A DNA stretch of 64,000 bases from Actinocatenispora rupis (GCF_016861975.1 NZ_BOMB01000019.1:207619-271618); one strand, 5' to 3'; counted from the first letter of the stretch, positions 8,528 through 18,618 are shown. The notes: generated from the sequence alone by a model not told the origin. Translations and numbers: made by a program.

Positions 8528-9277
8528 GTGGCCGAGTCCGAGGGCTCTGCGGCGCGGGCGGCGGATGGTTCGCGTGCGTCGATGAGCATCGGTGAGGTGT
8601 TGGCCCACCTGCGTGCTGACTTTCCGGATATGACGATTTCGAAGTTGCGGTTTCTGGAGTCCGAGGGGCTGGTGGAGCCGGAGCGTACGGCGTCGGGTTA
8701 CCGGAAGTATTCGTGGGACGACGTGGCCCGGTTGACGTACATCCTGACGGCGCAGCGGGATCACTATCTGCCGTTGCGGGTGATCCGTGAGCATCTGGCG
8801 TCGATGGACGAGGGTCGGATGCCGCCGGGTGGCGGGGTGTCGGCGCGGCCGCCGTTGGTGGCGGTGGACGAGTTGCCGACGGCGGGTGACTTCGACACCG
8901 GGTACGGGGATGCGCGGTTGTCGCGTGCGGAGGTGGCGGACCGGGCGCAGATTTCGGATGCGCAGTTGCGGGATCTGGAGCAGTACGGTCTGGTCGCGGC
9001 CCGGTCGGGTTACTACGACGCGGATGCGTTGGAGATCGCGAAGGTGGTCGGCCAGTTGGCGCGGTTCGGGGTGGAGCCGCGGCATCTGCGGGCGTACCGG
9101 TCGGCGGCGGATCGGGAGATCGGTCTGTTCGAGCAGGTGGTGGCGCCGTTGGCGCGGCAGCGTGGGCCGGAGGCGCATGCTCGTGCGGCGGAGACGGTGC
9201 GGGAGTTGGCGGCGTTGTCGTTGCGGCTGCATGCCGCGTTGGTTCAGGCGGGGTTGCGGGACCAGTTGGGTCGTTGA
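8528..9277 (+). CDS. ftsR: MerR-type regulator FtsR
   Basis: 249 residues. The N-terminal MerR winged helix reads SIGEVLAHLRADFPDMTISKLRFLE-SEGLVEPERTASGYRKY. Unlike classical MerR proteins, the C-terminal half carries a second helical domain and no effector Cys cluster. It corresponds by position and sequence to Rv1828 and to FtsR of Corynebacterium, an activator of ftsZ. It starts at GTG 8528, only 10 nt after garA, so the two are likely cotranscribed. Confidence 0.9.
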   Translation: MAESEGSAARAADGSRASMSIGEVLAHLRADFPDMTISKLRFLESEGLVEPERTASGYRKYSWDDVARLTYILTAQRDHYLPLRVIREHLASMDEGRMPPGGGVSARPPLVAVDELPTAGDFDTGYGDARLSRAEVADRAQISDAQLRDLEQYGLVAARSGYYDADALEIAKVVGQLARFGVEPRHLRAYRSAADREIGLFEQVVAPLARQRGPEAHARAAETVRELAALSLRLHAALVQAGLRDQLGR

Positions 9278-9506
9278 CGGTTCGCGCCGGCGGTGTCGGT
9301 GTGGCGGGCTGTGGTGTCGTCGGGGTGAGGGCGTCGGCTGGCCGGACGATCTGTCTCGGGCGCGTGTACCGTGCTAGGAAGACGCGGGATTCCCTGTTCG
9401 TCGGTGTGTCCGGCCTGGCGCCGCGGCCGGCGTGGTTGCGGCGGTTGCGGTTGGGCCCGGGTCGTCCGTGCGGGTGGGGACACGTCCGGGAACGACGGAG
9501 GCGGCG

Positions 9507-9971
9507 GTGCAGGAGCTCAGCGTGGTCGGTGTCCGGGTGGAGTTGCCGGGCAACCAGCCGATCGTCCTTCTGAAGGAGGCGGCCGGTGATCGGTACCTGC
9601 CGATCTGGATCGGTGCGGTGGAGGCGACCGCGATCGCGTTCGAGCAGCAGGGGGTGAAGCCGGCGCGGCCGTTGACGCACGACCTGCTGCGGGATGTGTT
9701 GACGGCGCTGGGTTCGCCGCTTCAGCTCGTGGAGATCACGGAGTTGAAGGACAACGTGTTCTATGCGGAGCTGGTGATCGGTGACGGTGTGCGGGTGTCG
9801 GCGCGCCCGTCGGATGCGATCGCGTTGGCGTTGCGGGTGGGTGCCACGATCCGGTGTGCCGAGCAGGTGCTGGAGGATGCGGGCATCGTGATCCCGGACG
9901 AGCAGGAGGACGAGGTGGAGAAGTTCCGCGAGTTCCTCGATCAGGTGAGTCCGGAGGATTTCGCCGGCTGA
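9507..9971 (+). CDS. Bifunctional nuclease family protein (DUF151)
   Basis: 154 residues matching the DUF151/BFN family: VVGVRVELPGNQPIVLLKEA, YLPIWIGAVEATAIA, RPLTHDLLRDV and the SARPSDAIALALRVGA motif. Plant BFN members have DNase and RNase activity; the bacterial function is not settled. GTG 9507 has CGGAGG about 6 nt upstream. The 229 bp before it has no gene and may carry its promoter. It is the orthologue by position of Rv1829. Confidence 0.9.
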   Translation: MQELSVVGVRVELPGNQPIVLLKEAAGDRYLPIWIGAVEATAIAFEQQGVKPARPLTHDLLRDVLTALGSPLQLVEITELKDNVFYAELVIGDGVRVSARPSDAIALALRVGATIRCAEQVLEDAGIVIPDEQEDEVEKFREFLDQVSPEDFAG

Positions 9972-10204
9972 CGGCGTTGCCGCGGTTACACTCTCGCGTT
10001 CCTGGCCAGCTCTGTTCGGCGTGTCGCGTCGCTTGACGCCGATTCGGCCTCAACCCCCGGTATAGGGTTCGTGTTGTCGCGGGATCACGGCCGGGTTGCC
10101 TGTGGTTGACCCCGCGCCGCGGTGTTCCTACCGTCGAGGGTGACGCCACACGCTGTGTGCCGGCGTCGATGCGCCCGGCAGTGTGGTGCGGGGAGGTTGG
10201 CACA

Positions 10205-10819
10205 GTGGACGAGCGGCGATCCGGTCCGCGGGACGAGCTGCGGGTGGGTGCGGAGTCCGGTGTTGTCGACCCGGCCCAGGGTGTGTTGTTCGGTGCGGAG
10301 GACGAGCGTCCGCTGGATGCCGACGATGTCGGGTACCGCGGGGTGACGGCATGTCATGCGGCGGGCATCACGTACCGGCAGTTGGATTACTGGGCCCGGA
10401 CGGGTCTGGTGGTGCCGAGTGTGCGGCCGGCGGCGGGTTCGGGCAGTCAGCGGCTGTACTCGTTCCGGGACATCGTGGTGTTGAAGGTGGTCAAGCGGCT
10501 GCTGGATGCCGGGGTGTCGTTGCAGAACATCCGGAAGGCGATCGACCAGTTGCGGTCGCGTGGGGTGGCCGATCTGGCGCAGATCACGTTGATCTCGGAC
10601 GGCACGACGGTGTACGAGTGCCGTTCGCCGGAGGAGGTCGTGGATCTGTTGCAGGGCGGGCAGGGCGTGTTCGGGATCGCGATCGGTGGGGCGTTCAAGG
10701 AGATCCGCGGGTCGTTGGCGCAGTTGCCGGCGGAGCCTGCGGCGGGTGTGGACGATGTGCCGGCGGCGTCGGCGAGTGACGAGTTGGCGGCGCGGCGGGC
10801 GCGGCGGCACGTGGGCTGA
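10205..10819 (+). CDS. MerR-family regulator (McdR-like)
   Basis: 204 residues, with a MerR winged helix (VTACHAAGITYRQLDYWART ... GSQRLYSFRDIVVLKVVKRLLDAGVSLQNIRKAI) and an extended N terminus. It is the second MerR gene of the block, equivalent by position to Rv1830, described as a cell-division regulator in mycobacteria. The GTG start is preceded by GGGGAGG. A TATAGG box at 10061-10066 could belong to its promoter, although the best TTGACG -35 candidate is 22 bp away, an unusually long spacer. Confidence 0.9.
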   Translation: MDERRSGPRDELRVGAESGVVDPAQGVLFGAEDERPLDADDVGYRGVTACHAAGITYRQLDYWARTGLVVPSVRPAAGSGSQRLYSFRDIVVLKVVKRLLDAGVSLQNIRKAIDQLRSRGVADLAQITLISDGTTVYECRSPEEVVDLLQGGQGVFGIAIGGAFKEIRGSLAQLPAEPAAGVDDVPAASASDELAARRARRHVG

Positions 10820-10925
10820 GCGTTTGTGTACGGACCGTCACGTTCTGCGGTGGCGGGTGCAGGTCGGTGGCGTGGCGGGTTAACGGCCGGTGTCGGCTGG
10901 TAGGTTTGGTAGCAGCTGACGACCT

Positions 10926-11112
10926 GCGTGGGAGAGACCGTCCGGCCGTACGGTCGGGGGCGCCGAAGGGGCAACTCCTCCCCGGAACCTCTCAGGCAAA
11001 AGGACCGCGTGGGTAGGCACCTCTGGAGAGCAGGTGTGTCGCGGGCGCGGCGCATCTCACCGACGGGGCAAGCTTTCGGGCGAAGCTCTCAGGTTTGAGG
11101 ACAGAGGGGGAG
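10926..11112 (+). ncRNA. Tandem glycine riboswitch (two aptamers)
   Basis: Two glycine aptamers stand in tandem. Aptamer 1 (about 10926-11012) has GGGAGAGACC, GCGCCGAAGGGGCAA and CTCTCAGGCAAAAGGAC. Aptamer 2 (about 11017-11112) has CTCTGGAGAGC, CACCGACGGGGCAAGC and CTCTCAGGTTTGAGGACAGAGG. This is the class that switches on glycine cleavage genes when glycine is high. It ends only about 55 nt before the gcvP start, leaving little room for a separate expression platform. A CTCC facing the GGAG Shine-Dalgarno (11153-11161) could take part in masking it. Confidence 0.95.
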
Positions 11113-11167
11113 GGACCCTGGCGCGGGCCGTTCGGTCCGCATCCGCGGCGACCTCCTGGAGATCGTG

Positions 11168-14068
11168 ATGACCGATCGGGCACCGGTACTCGGCCCGGAC
11201 AACGTTGCTGGCGCTGGTCTGGGTGAGCTGGCGGCGGTGCCGTTCGCGGCGCGGCACATCGGCCCGGACGACGTCGATGCGCAGAAGATGCTGGCGGCGG
11301 TGGGCTATTCGTCGGTGGCGGAGCTGCTGGATGCGGCGATGCCGGAGGCGATCCGGGAGGTGCGGGGGCTGCGGTTGCCGCCGGCGGCGAGTGAGCCGGA
11401 GGTGGCGGCGGAGCTGCGCCGGCTGGCGGATGCGAACCGTCCGATGGTGCAGATGATCGGCCTGGGCTACCACGGTACGCACACCCCGCCGGTGATTCTG
11501 CGCAACGTACTGGAGAACCCGGCGTGGTACACGGCGTACACGCCGTACCAGCCGGAGATCAGTCAGGGGCGTCTGGAGGCGCTGCTGAATTTCCAGACGG
11601 TGATCGAGGATCTGACGGGGCTGCCGGTGGCGGGCGCGTCGCTGTTGGACGAGGCGACGGCGGCGGCGGAGGCGATGACGCTGGCGCGGCGGGCGAACAA
11701 GAAGTCGTCGTCGCCGGTGTTCCTGGTGGATTCCGATGTACTTCCGCAGACGGTGGCGGTGGTGCGGACGCGGGCGTTGCCGTTGGGTATCGACGTGCGG
11801 GTGGCGGATCTTGCGGAGGGTCTGCCGGACGGCGAGTTCTTCGGGGTGCTGGTGCAGTACCCGGGGGCGTCGGGTCGGGTGGTGGATCACGGGTCGCTGG
11901 TGGCGCAGGCGCACGAGCGGGGCGCGCTGGTGACGGTGGCGGCGGATCTGTTGGGGCTGTGTCTGTTGCGTCCGCCGGGTGAGATCGGTGTGGACGTGGT
12001 GGTCGGCTCGGCGCAGCGGTTCGGGGTGCCGATGGGGTTCGGTGGCCCGCACGCGGGTTTCATGTCGGTACGCAAGGGTCTGGAGCGGATGCTGCCGGGC
12101 CGGCTGGTCGGGGTGAGTCGGGACGCGGACGGGGCGCCGGCGTACCGGCTGGCGTTGCAGACGCGGGAGCAGCACATCCGGCGGGAGAAGGCGACCAGCA
12201 ACATTTGTACGGCGCAGGTGCTGTTGGCGGTCATGGCGTCGATGTACGCGGTGTATCACGGGCCGGACGGGCTGCGGCGGATCGCGGCGCGTACGCACCG
12301 GTTGGCGACGATCCTGGCGGCGGGGCTGCGCTCGGGTGGGGTCGAGGTGGTGCACGGGGTGTTCTTCGACACGGTGTCGGCGCGGGTGCCGGGCCGGGCG
12401 GAGCAGGTGGTGGCGGCGGCCCGGGACGGCGGGGTGAACCTGCGGCTGGTGGACGCCGACACGGTCGGGGTGGCGTGCGACGAGACGACGACCGAGGGCG
12501 ACCTGTTGACGGTGTGGCGGGCGTTCGGGCTCGATGCGCAGCCGTCGATCAGCGAGGTGGACGCCTCGGCGGCGGAGCCGCTGCCGGCGGCGCTGGTCCG
12601 TACGGGTGGGTATCTGACGCATCCGGTGTTCTCGGCGCATCGTTCGGAGACGGCGATGCTGCGGTACCTGCGGGATCTGGCGGACAAGGACTACGCGCTG
12701 GACCGGGGCATGATCCCGTTGGGGTCGTGCACGATGAAGTTGAACGCGACCACGGAGATGGAGCCGATCACGTGGCCGGAGTTCGCGAACATCCACCCGT
12801 TCGCGCCGGCGGACCAGGCCGAGGGGTACGCGACGCTGATCGCGGACCTGTGTGGCTGGTTGGCGGAGGTCACCGGCTACGACGCGGTCAGTCTGCAGCC
12901 GAATGCGGGTAGCCAGGGCGAGTTGGCGGGTCTGCTGGCGATCCACGGCTTCCACCAGGCGCGCGGGGAGGGCCACCGGGACGTGTGCCTGATCCCGTCG
13001 TCGGCGCACGGGACGAACGCGGCGTCGGCGGTGATGGCGGGCATGCGGGTGGTCGTGGTGGCCTGCGACGACGACGGCAACGTGGACCTGGCCGATCTGG
13101 ACCGGGCGATCGGCGAGCACGCCGACACGCTCGCCGCGATCATGGTGACGTACCCGTCGACTCATGGGGTGTACGAGACGGGCATCGCGCAGTTGTGCGC
13201 GAAGGTGCACGAGGTCGGCGGCCAGGTGTACGTGGACGGTGCGAACCTGAACGCGCTGTTGGGGTTCGCGAAGCCGGGCCGGTTCGGTGCGGACGTGTCG
13301 CATCTGAACCTGCACAAGACGTTCTGCATTCCGCATGGTGGTGGCGGTCCGGGGATCGGGCCGGTGGCGGCGCGGGCGCATCTGGCGCCGTACCTGCCGG
13401 GGCATCCGATGCTGGGCGACGATGCGCGGCCGACGATCGCGGCGGCGCCGTACGGGTCGGCGGGGATTCTGCCGATCTCGTGGGCGTACCTGCGGCTGAT
13501 GGGCCCGGACGGGTTGACGGCGGCGACGGGTGCGGCGGTGTTGGCGGCGAACTATCTGGCGACGCGGCTGCGGGAGCACTTCCCGGTGCTGTACGCGGGG
13601 AACAAGGGCCTGGTCGCGCACGAGTGCATCCTGGATCTGCGGGCGTTGACGAAGTCGTCCGGGGTGAGTGTGGACGATGTGGCGAAGCGGCTGATCGACT
13701 ACGGGTTCCACGCGCCGACGATGTCGTTCCCGGTGGCGGGGACGCTGATGGTGGAGCCGACGGAGTCGGAGGATCTGGCCGAGCTGGACCGGTTCGTCGA
13801 GGCGATGATCGCGATCCGCGGTGAGATCGCGAAGGTCGAGTCGGGTCAGTGGCCGGCGGAGGACAATCCGCTGCGCAATGCTCCGCACACGGCGGAGATG
13901 CTGACCGGCGACGAGTGGACCCATCCGTACTCGCGGGCGGTGGGCGGCTGGCCGGGTGGTGCCGGTGCGCGCCGCAAGTACTGGTCGCCGGTGCGTCGGA
14001 TCGACGGTGCGTACGGGGACCGGAACCTGGTGTGTTCCTGCCCGCCGCCGGAGGCGTTCGAGAGCTGA
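11168..14068 (+). CDS. gcvP: Glycine dehydrogenase (decarboxylating), P protein
   Basis: 966 residues, the fused full-length P protein with both halves. The N-terminal half (about 1-450) is the non-catalytic-type fold. The C-terminal half carries the PLP lysine in [17 protein letters not shown] (K717). GSCTMKLNA and QPNAGSQGE are also present. It decarboxylates glycine and loads the aminomethyl group onto lipoylated GcvH. ATG 11168 follows a GGAG; a GTG directly before it is an alternative. Expression should be controlled by the glycine riboswitch just upstream. Confidence 0.97.
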   Translation: MTDRAPVLGPDNVAGAGLGELAAVPFAARHIGPDDVDAQKMLAAVGYSSVAELLDAAMPEAIREVRGLRLPPAASEPEVAAELRRLADANRPMVQMIGLGYHGTHTPPVILRNVLENPAWYTAYTPYQPEISQGRLEALLNFQTVIEDLTGLPVAGASLLDEATAAAEAMTLARRANKKSSSPVFLVDSDVLPQTVAVVRTRALPLGIDVRVADLAEGLPDGEFFGVLVQYPGASGRVVDHGSLVAQAHERGALVTVAADLLGLCLLRPPGEIGVDVVVGSAQRFGVPMGFGGPHAGFMSVRKGLERMLPGRLVGVSRDADGAPAYRLALQTREQHIRREKATSNICTAQVLLAVMASMYAVYHGPDGLRRIAARTHRLATILAAGLRSGGVEVVHGVFFDTVSARVPGRAEQVVAAARDGGVNLRLVDADTVGVACDETTTEGDLLTVWRAFGLDAQPSISEVDASAAEPLPAALVRTGGYLTHPVFSAHRSETAMLRYLRDLADKDYALDRGMIPLGSCTMKLNATTEMEPITWPEFANIHPFAPADQAEGYATLIADLCGWLAEVTGYDAVSLQPNAGSQGELAGLLAIHGFHQARGEGHRDVCLIPSSAHGTNAASAVMAGMRVVVVACDDDGNVDLADLDRAIGEHADTLAAIMVTYPSTHGVYETGIAQLCAKVHEVGGQVYVDGANLNALLGFAKPGRFGADVSHLNLHKTFCIPHGGGGPGIGPVAARAHLAPYLPGHPMLGDDARPTIAAAPYGSAGILPISWAYLRLMGPDGLTAATGAAVLAANYLATRLREHFPVLYAGNKGLVAHECILDLRALTKSSGVSVDDVAKRLIDYGFHAPTMSFPVAGTLMVEPTESEDLAELDRFVEAMIAIRGEIAKVESGQWPAEDNPLRNAPHTAEMLTGDEWTHPYSRAVGGWPGGAGARRKYWSPVRRIDGAYGDRNLVCSCPPPEAFES

Positions 14069-14104
14069 GTGGGCCGGTCTGGCCCGGTGGTGGTTGCTGC
14101 CGGG

Positions 14105-14305
14105 TCAGGCGGCCTGGCGGTGCCGGGCGGGGCCGCGGCGCGGGGCGACGAGCTGGCCGTCGGGCAGCAGCTCGCCGGTGTCGTCGAACACGACGACGCC
14201 GTTGCAGAGCAGACTCCAACCCTGCTCGGGGTGGGCGGAGCGGGTCTTGGCGGCTTCGCGGGCCGGTTCGTCGGCGGAGGGGCAGGGGGGCTGGTGCTGG
14301 CACAT
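14105..14305 (-). CDS. DUF5999 family small protein
   Basis: A 66-residue protein beginning MCQHQPPCPSADEPAREAA, continuing HPEQGWSLLCNGVVVFDDTG and ending with a basic tail. This matches the short DUF5999 family widespread in Streptomyces and relatives, of unknown function. Three conserved cysteines (C2, C8, C34) are visible and might bind a metal. The start has GGAG 9 nt upstream. Convergent with gcvP, 36 bp apart; a short GGGCC/GGCCC hairpin (14071-14085) lies between them. The 155 bp before its start holds no other gene. Confidence 0.88.
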   Translation of the reverse strand: MCQHQPPCPSADEPAREAAKTRSAHPEQGWSLLCNGVVVFDDTGELLPDGQLVAPRRGPARHRQAA

Positions 14306-14460
14306 GGTGGTGGTCTCCGGTCGGTGTTCGGGTCGGCGCCCGACGGGGGCCGGGTGCCGTGCACGCCCATGGTGGCGCGCCCCATCAACTGAACGATGGT
14401 GGCGCATTGCCGTGACGTTGCGTATCCCCCGGAGCGGTGACCCTGGGTGATCCGGCCCGC

Positions 14461-16293
14461 TCAGCTGGCTGGCGGGGCGCCGCTGAACAGGGCGGTCAGC
14501 AGGACACGGGAGATTTCGGTCGGGCTGCTCGCCGTGTACGTGCGGCCGCCGCTGGCCTGGGAGACGGTCTGCAGCGAGTTCAGGTCGACCTGGGTGCCGT
14601 ATCCGACGGTGACGATCGGCAGCGGATGGTCCTTGTCGGCGAGTTTCTCCAGCTGGCTGGTCACGTCGGCCAGGCCGGCCTTGCTGGCGGAGTCGCCGCC
14701 GTCGCCGGTGATGATGACGATCTGGTTGCTGGCGCCGGGCTGGTAGTCCTTGCGCATCTGCTTGTACGCGGCGATCGCGGTGTCGAACAGGGTGGGCTGC
14801 CCGGTGGGGGACAGCTCGTTGAGCTGGTTGCGGATCGCCACGAACCGCGTGTCGCCCTGGTACGTGTCGTCCTTCTTGCCGATGGGGACGATCTGTTCGT
14901 AGTTGTCGCCGCTGCCGTTGACGTTGCTGGCGAAGTCCCACAGGCCGAGCCGCGCGCCGGGCCCGAACCGGAACAGCGTGTCACCGGTGGCCTGGGCGGC
15001 AAGTTGCAGTTTCGTCTTGCCGGTGCCGGGCACGGCCTGCCCCATCGACGAGGACACGTCCATCACGATCAGGACGTTGCTCTGCCGGCTGATCGCCGTC
15101 CACGTCGACACCGCCGTACTGATCGAGTCGGGGGTGACGACCGATCGCGGCACGGTCGGCACGGTGCGCTGCACCCCGTTGGCGGCGGTCATCTGCGATC
15201 CTGGTTTGCGGTTCGGGTCGCGGTAGCCGGCGTCGAGGAACGCCGTGCGCGCGTCGGCGCCGCGCAGCTGCGTCAGGAACGACTGCGCGATGTCGGATCG
15301 GACGTGCTGGGTGTCCGGGTTGATCGCCGGTGTGGTGCGGTGCGACCAGTTGATCACCAGGTACGGGAAGTCGGCGTCGGCGGAGCCGTCCTTCGGGTAC
15401 ACGGCGGTCAGCGGGGTGCGGGGGCCGTCCTCGTCGTAGGAGATGACGTCCTGTTCGAGGGCGGGGAACGCCGACACGGTCTGCAGCGCGGCCGTGGCGG
15501 ACTTCGCGTCGGCGGAGGACAGTTTCTGCAGGATGGTGTCGGTGTCGGTCTGGTAGTCGGACTTCAGTGACCAGATCTGGTTGAGCGTCGACTGCTCGCC
15601 GGGGGTGATGTCGCCGTCGTTGTTCGCGTCGGCCATCGCAGTCAGCGCGTGCAGCCCGGCGGTGGACACCGTCGGGTCGGTGACCGCCACCTTGAACCCG
15701 CCCCAGTCGGCGTGCCCGTACTTCGCCCACACCTTCCCCGCGTACTCGGTGGCGATGTCGTGCCAGGTCACGTTCGGGTCCTGGGCGGTGAGCGCCTTCG
15801 CCATCGGTGCGGGCATCGCGATCACGGCGGGGCTGCGGGCCAGGCTGGGCTGCCGGTCGGGCAGCATCGCCGCGGCGTCGTGCCGGGAGGCGGCCATCCG
15901 CATCCAGAGCGTCGACTCCGGTACCCACGCGTCGGGGCGGGGGCCGTCGGTGCGGGTGTTCCAGCTGGGGGCGAGCGCGGCGGCGACCGACGCGGAGTCC
16001 TTCTGCTGCACGTCGACCTTCGCGCACCGCTGGTCGACCGTGTGCTCGGCCTGGTTGTACGCGCCGGCCTGCTTGTCGACGACGCTCTGCACGCTCTGGT
16101 CGACGACCACGGTCGCGGTCACCGTGGCGCCGCTGCATCCGCGGGTCACCAGGTACGCCCAGGTGACGGACAGGCCGGCGAACACGACGACCGCCACGAC
16201 CGTGACGATGATCCACGGGGCGATGATCAGGTGCTTGCCGATCCTGCGGCGGTGGGAACGCAGGCCGCCCTTGGCATGGTTGCCACGCGGCAC
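14461..16293 (-). CDS. Membrane-anchored VWA-domain protein with an extracytoplasmic solute-binding-like region
   Basis: 610 residues. A basic N terminus and one membrane helix (about 23-46) suggest a signal anchor. A long extracytoplasmic region (about 50-390) resembles a substrate-binding-protein fold. A von Willebrand A domain follows, with the MIDAS motif DVSSSMG (about residue 410) and the later T and D positions. A stretch DANNDGDITPGE (about 215-226) has the spacing of an EF-hand/dockerin calcium loop. VWA domains bind ligands through a divalent metal, so a calcium-responsive adhesive or scaffold role at the cell surface is possible. No partner gene is obvious. Confidence 0.75.
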   Translation of the reverse strand: MPRGNHAKGGLRSHRRRIGKHLIIAPWIIVTVVAVVVFAGLSVTWAYLVTRGCSGATVTATVVVDQSVQSVVDKQAGAYNQAEHTVDQRCAKVDVQQKDSASVAAALAPSWNTRTDGPRPDAWVPESTLWMRMAASRHDAAAMLPDRQPSLARSPAVIAMPAPMAKALTAQDPNVTWHDIATEYAGKVWAKYGHADWGGFKVAVTDPTVSTAGLHALTAMADANNDGDITPGEQSTLNQIWSLKSDYQTDTDTILQKLSSADAKSATAALQTVSAFPALEQDVISYDEDGPRTPLTAVYPKDGSADADFPYLVINWSHRTTPAINPDTQHVRSDIAQSFLTQLRGADARTAFLDAGYRDPNRKPGSQMTAANGVQRTVPTVPRSVVTPDSISTAVSTWTAISRQSNVLIVMDVSSSMGQAVPGTGKTKLQLAAQATGDTLFRFGPGARLGLWDFASNVNGSGDNYEQIVPIGKKDDTYQGDTRFVAIRNQLNELSPTGQPTLFDTAIAAYKQMRKDYQPGASNQIVIITGDGGDSASKAGLADVTSQLEKLADKDHPLPIVTVGYGTQVDLNSLQTVSQASGGRTYTASSPTEISRVLLTALFSGAPPAS

Positions 16294-16414
16294 GGCGCCT
16301 CCCTGGGGTGTGTCCGTCGCGCGATCGCGACCGGGCGAGAATCTGGCACAGTGTAGGGCCTCGCGCTGTGCGCGGACCGGGCCCGTCCGGCCCCGGTCCG
16401 CAACCCGACAGCCG

Positions 16415-16437
16415 GCCCGACTCAGTCGATGTCGGGC
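16415..16437 (-). terminator. Hairpin spanning the stop codon of the Ala/Pro-rich protein gene
   Basis: A 7-bp stem (GCCCGAC/GTCGGGC) with a 9-nt loop contains the stop codon at 16422-16424. Its place at the gene end suggests termination or 3'-end protection. Weak evidence. Confidence 0.35.
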
Positions 16438-17117
16438 AGTTCGGCCAGTCGCGCCTCTACTTCGGCGAGCTCCTGCCGCAGCTGCTCGGCCCGGTCCGCG
16501 GCGGCCGAACGGGCGGCGCTGACGATCTCGGTGACCGCGTCGGTGACGGCCGGCGTGTCGAGCATGCCGACCATGCGCAGCGCGTCGGCGGCCCGTACCG
16601 GCGTCGGCTTGGCCAGTACTTTCGCGCCGCGGTGGGCCTGTACCGACCAGTCGCCCTCCTGCCAGCTGAGGGTGACCGACAGCTCCGCCGGGCCCTTGGT
16701 CTTGCCGCGGCGCGCGGGGGTGGTACGGGCCGAGGTGGTGGCCGGCGCCGGCGACGCGGCGGGAACCACGGCAGCGGGGGCCGGGGAGGAGGCGGGTGTG
16801 GGTGCCGGCGCCGCGGGCGTCGGCTTGGCGGCGGCCGGCTTGTCCGCCGCGGGCTTCTCGGCGGGCTTCGTACGCCGGCCGGTGGTCTTGCCGGGCAGCT
16901 GCAGGTCCGACGGCGCGAACTCCAGCTTGTCGCGGCCGAACCGGACGCTGATGTACTCGTCGCTGGTGGAGGGGTCACCGACCTCGGTGACCTGGCCGGT
17001 CTGTCCCGCTATCTGGCCGGCGGCGGCGGTGAACACCACCTTGGGGCGCCGCCCGGATCCGACCGCGGTACGTAGTGTCTCGATGTCGTCGACCGACAGT
17101 CCTCGGGGCGCGGCCAT
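16422..17117 (-). CDS. Uncharacterised three-part protein (small beta domain, Ala/Pro linker, coiled coil)
   Basis: 231 residues. The N-terminal 75 residues look like a compact beta-rich domain (PKVVFTAAAGQIAGQTGQVTEVG ... YISVRFGRDKLEFAPSDLQL), reminiscent of KOW/SH3-like barrels. A low-complexity Ala/Pro/Lys linker of about 70 residues follows. A second compact part (LSVTLSWQEGDWSVQAHRG) precedes a C-terminal coiled coil (EQLRQELAEVEARLAEL). I cannot assign a function. ATG 17117 is chosen because AGGAGG lies 9 nt upstream; a TTG at 17126 is the alternative. Confidence 0.7.
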   Translation of the reverse strand: MAAPRGLSVDDIETLRTAVGSGRRPKVVFTAAAGQIAGQTGQVTEVGDPSTSDEYISVRFGRDKLEFAPSDLQLPGKTTGRRTKPAEKPAADKPAAAKPTPAAPAPTPASSPAPAAVVPAASPAPATTSARTTPARRGKTKGPAELSVTLSWQEGDWSVQAHRGAKVLAKPTPVRAADALRMVGMLDTPAVTDAVTEIVSAARSAAADRAEQLRQELAEVEARLAELPDID

Positions 17118-17223
17118 GGCACGCAACCTCCTGATCGTGGTGTGTTCTGCAAGGTCGTGCTGATTGATACCAGCACCCTGTGACAGCGCGTGGGCGGGCC
17201 CGCTCCACCGCGGCCACGGCGGG

Positions 17224-18584
17224 TCACAGGATCAGGCTGGCCACCAGGATCAGGGCGATGCCGACGACCGAGATGATCGTCTCCATCACCGACCAGCTCT
17301 TGAACGTGTCGCCCACGCTCATCCCGAAGAACTCCTTGACCAGCCAGAACCCGGCGTCGTTGACGTGCGAGAAGAACAGCGAGCCGGCACCGATGGCCAG
17401 CGCCACAGCGGCCGGTTCACGGTGACGTCGGGTGAGGCGACCAGCGGCGCCATGATCCCGGCGGCGGTGACGGTGGCGACGGTGGCCGACCCGGTGGCCA
17501 GCCGGATCAGTACGGCGACGCCCCAGGCGAGCAGCAGCGCGGACAGGTGGCTGTGCTGGGCGGCGATCTTGATCGCGTCGGCGATGCCGGAGTCGATGAG
17601 GATCTGCTTGAAGCCGCCGCCGGCGCCGATGATCAGCAGGATCCCCGCGGCGGGCATCAGCGCGTCGCCGACGTAGGAGGTGATGGTCCTGCCGCCGAAG
17701 CCGCGCAGCACGCCGAAGGTGAACATGGCGACGATCAGCGCGATCAGCAGCGCCACGATCGGTTCGCCGACGAACGACGCCCACGGCAGCAGCGGGCTGT
17801 CGGCCGGCAGTACCACCTCGGCGACCGTACGCAGCAGCATGAGGGCGACGGGCAGCAGGATGGTGAACAGGGTGACGCCGAAGCCGGGCGGGTTGGTGGT
17901 CTCGTCGGGGCGGCGGGTGACCTGGTCGAGGAGTTTCTGCGTCGGGTGCGGGTGGGCGTAGCGGGAGATGACCGTGGCGAACAGCGGGCCGGCGATGATG
18001 ACCGTCGGTACGGCGATGATCAGGCCGATCAGCAGCGTCTGGCCGAGGTCGGCGTGGATGGCGGTGATCGCGGCGAGCGGGCCGGGGTGCGGCGGCACGA
18101 GCCCGTGCAGTACCGACAGGCCGGCGAGGGCGGGGATGCCGGTCATGATGTAGACGTTGGCGCGGCGTACGGCGCCCTCCTGGGCAGTGCCCTCGTAGCG
18201 GTGCTGTACCTGCCGGGCCATGGTGAGGATCAGCGGCAGCATCAGTACCAGGCCGATCTCGAAGAACATCGGGATGCCGATGATCCCGGCGACCAGCGCC
18301 ATGATCCACGGTACGGCGCGGGGCCGGGCGTGCCGCAGCAGCGTGTCGGCGATCTGTTGCGCGCCACCGGATTCGGCGAGCAGCTTGCCGAGCATGGTGC
18401 CGAGGGCGACGACCACGCCGACGTTGCCGAGTACGGCGCCGACGCCGGTCTCGAACGACAGCGCGACCTTGTCCGGTGCGAGTCCGGCGAGCAGGCCCAT
18501 CGCCAGCGAGCCGATCATCAGCGCGAGGAACGCGTGCATTCTGATCCGGGTGGTGATCAGGGCGATCACCAGCGCGATGGACAC
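17224..18584 (-). pseudogene. GntP-family gluconate permease with a frameshift
   Basis: Two frames together encode a full-length (about 453 residues) gluconate:H+ symporter. The first, from GTG 18584, runs from MSIALVIALITTRIRMHAFL through GAGGGFKQILIDSG to VASPDVTVN. The second continues AAVALAIGAGSLFFSHVNDAGFWLVKEFFGMS to the stop at 17224. The frames join near 17410-17420 in AACCGGCC; one extra C there would restore N-P-A-A-V-A-L. This is either a recent 1-bp deletion or a sequencing error in a C/G run. No gluconate kinase lies nearby. Confidence 0.85.
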
Positions 18585-18618
18585 CGCCGCGTGCGGGGCG
18601 AGGTCGTGCCGCGGACGG

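Noticed and set aside
6037..8589. An 850-codon minus-strand frame across the DUF881/gcvH/garA genes
   Set aside because: Composition is that of an antisense shadow, and five well-recognised genes lie on the other strand with coupled starts.
10033..10066. TTGACG ... TATAGG as a strong promoter for the second MerR gene
   Set aside because: The spacing is 22 bp, outside the normal range, so I mention it only as a possibility in the gene entry.
11057..13924. A very long open frame antisense to gcvP (over 900 codons)
   Set aside because: It is extremely Arg/His/Gln-rich, matches no family, and mirrors the sense gene, whose GC-biased third positions keep the opposite frame open. gcvP itself is unmistakable.
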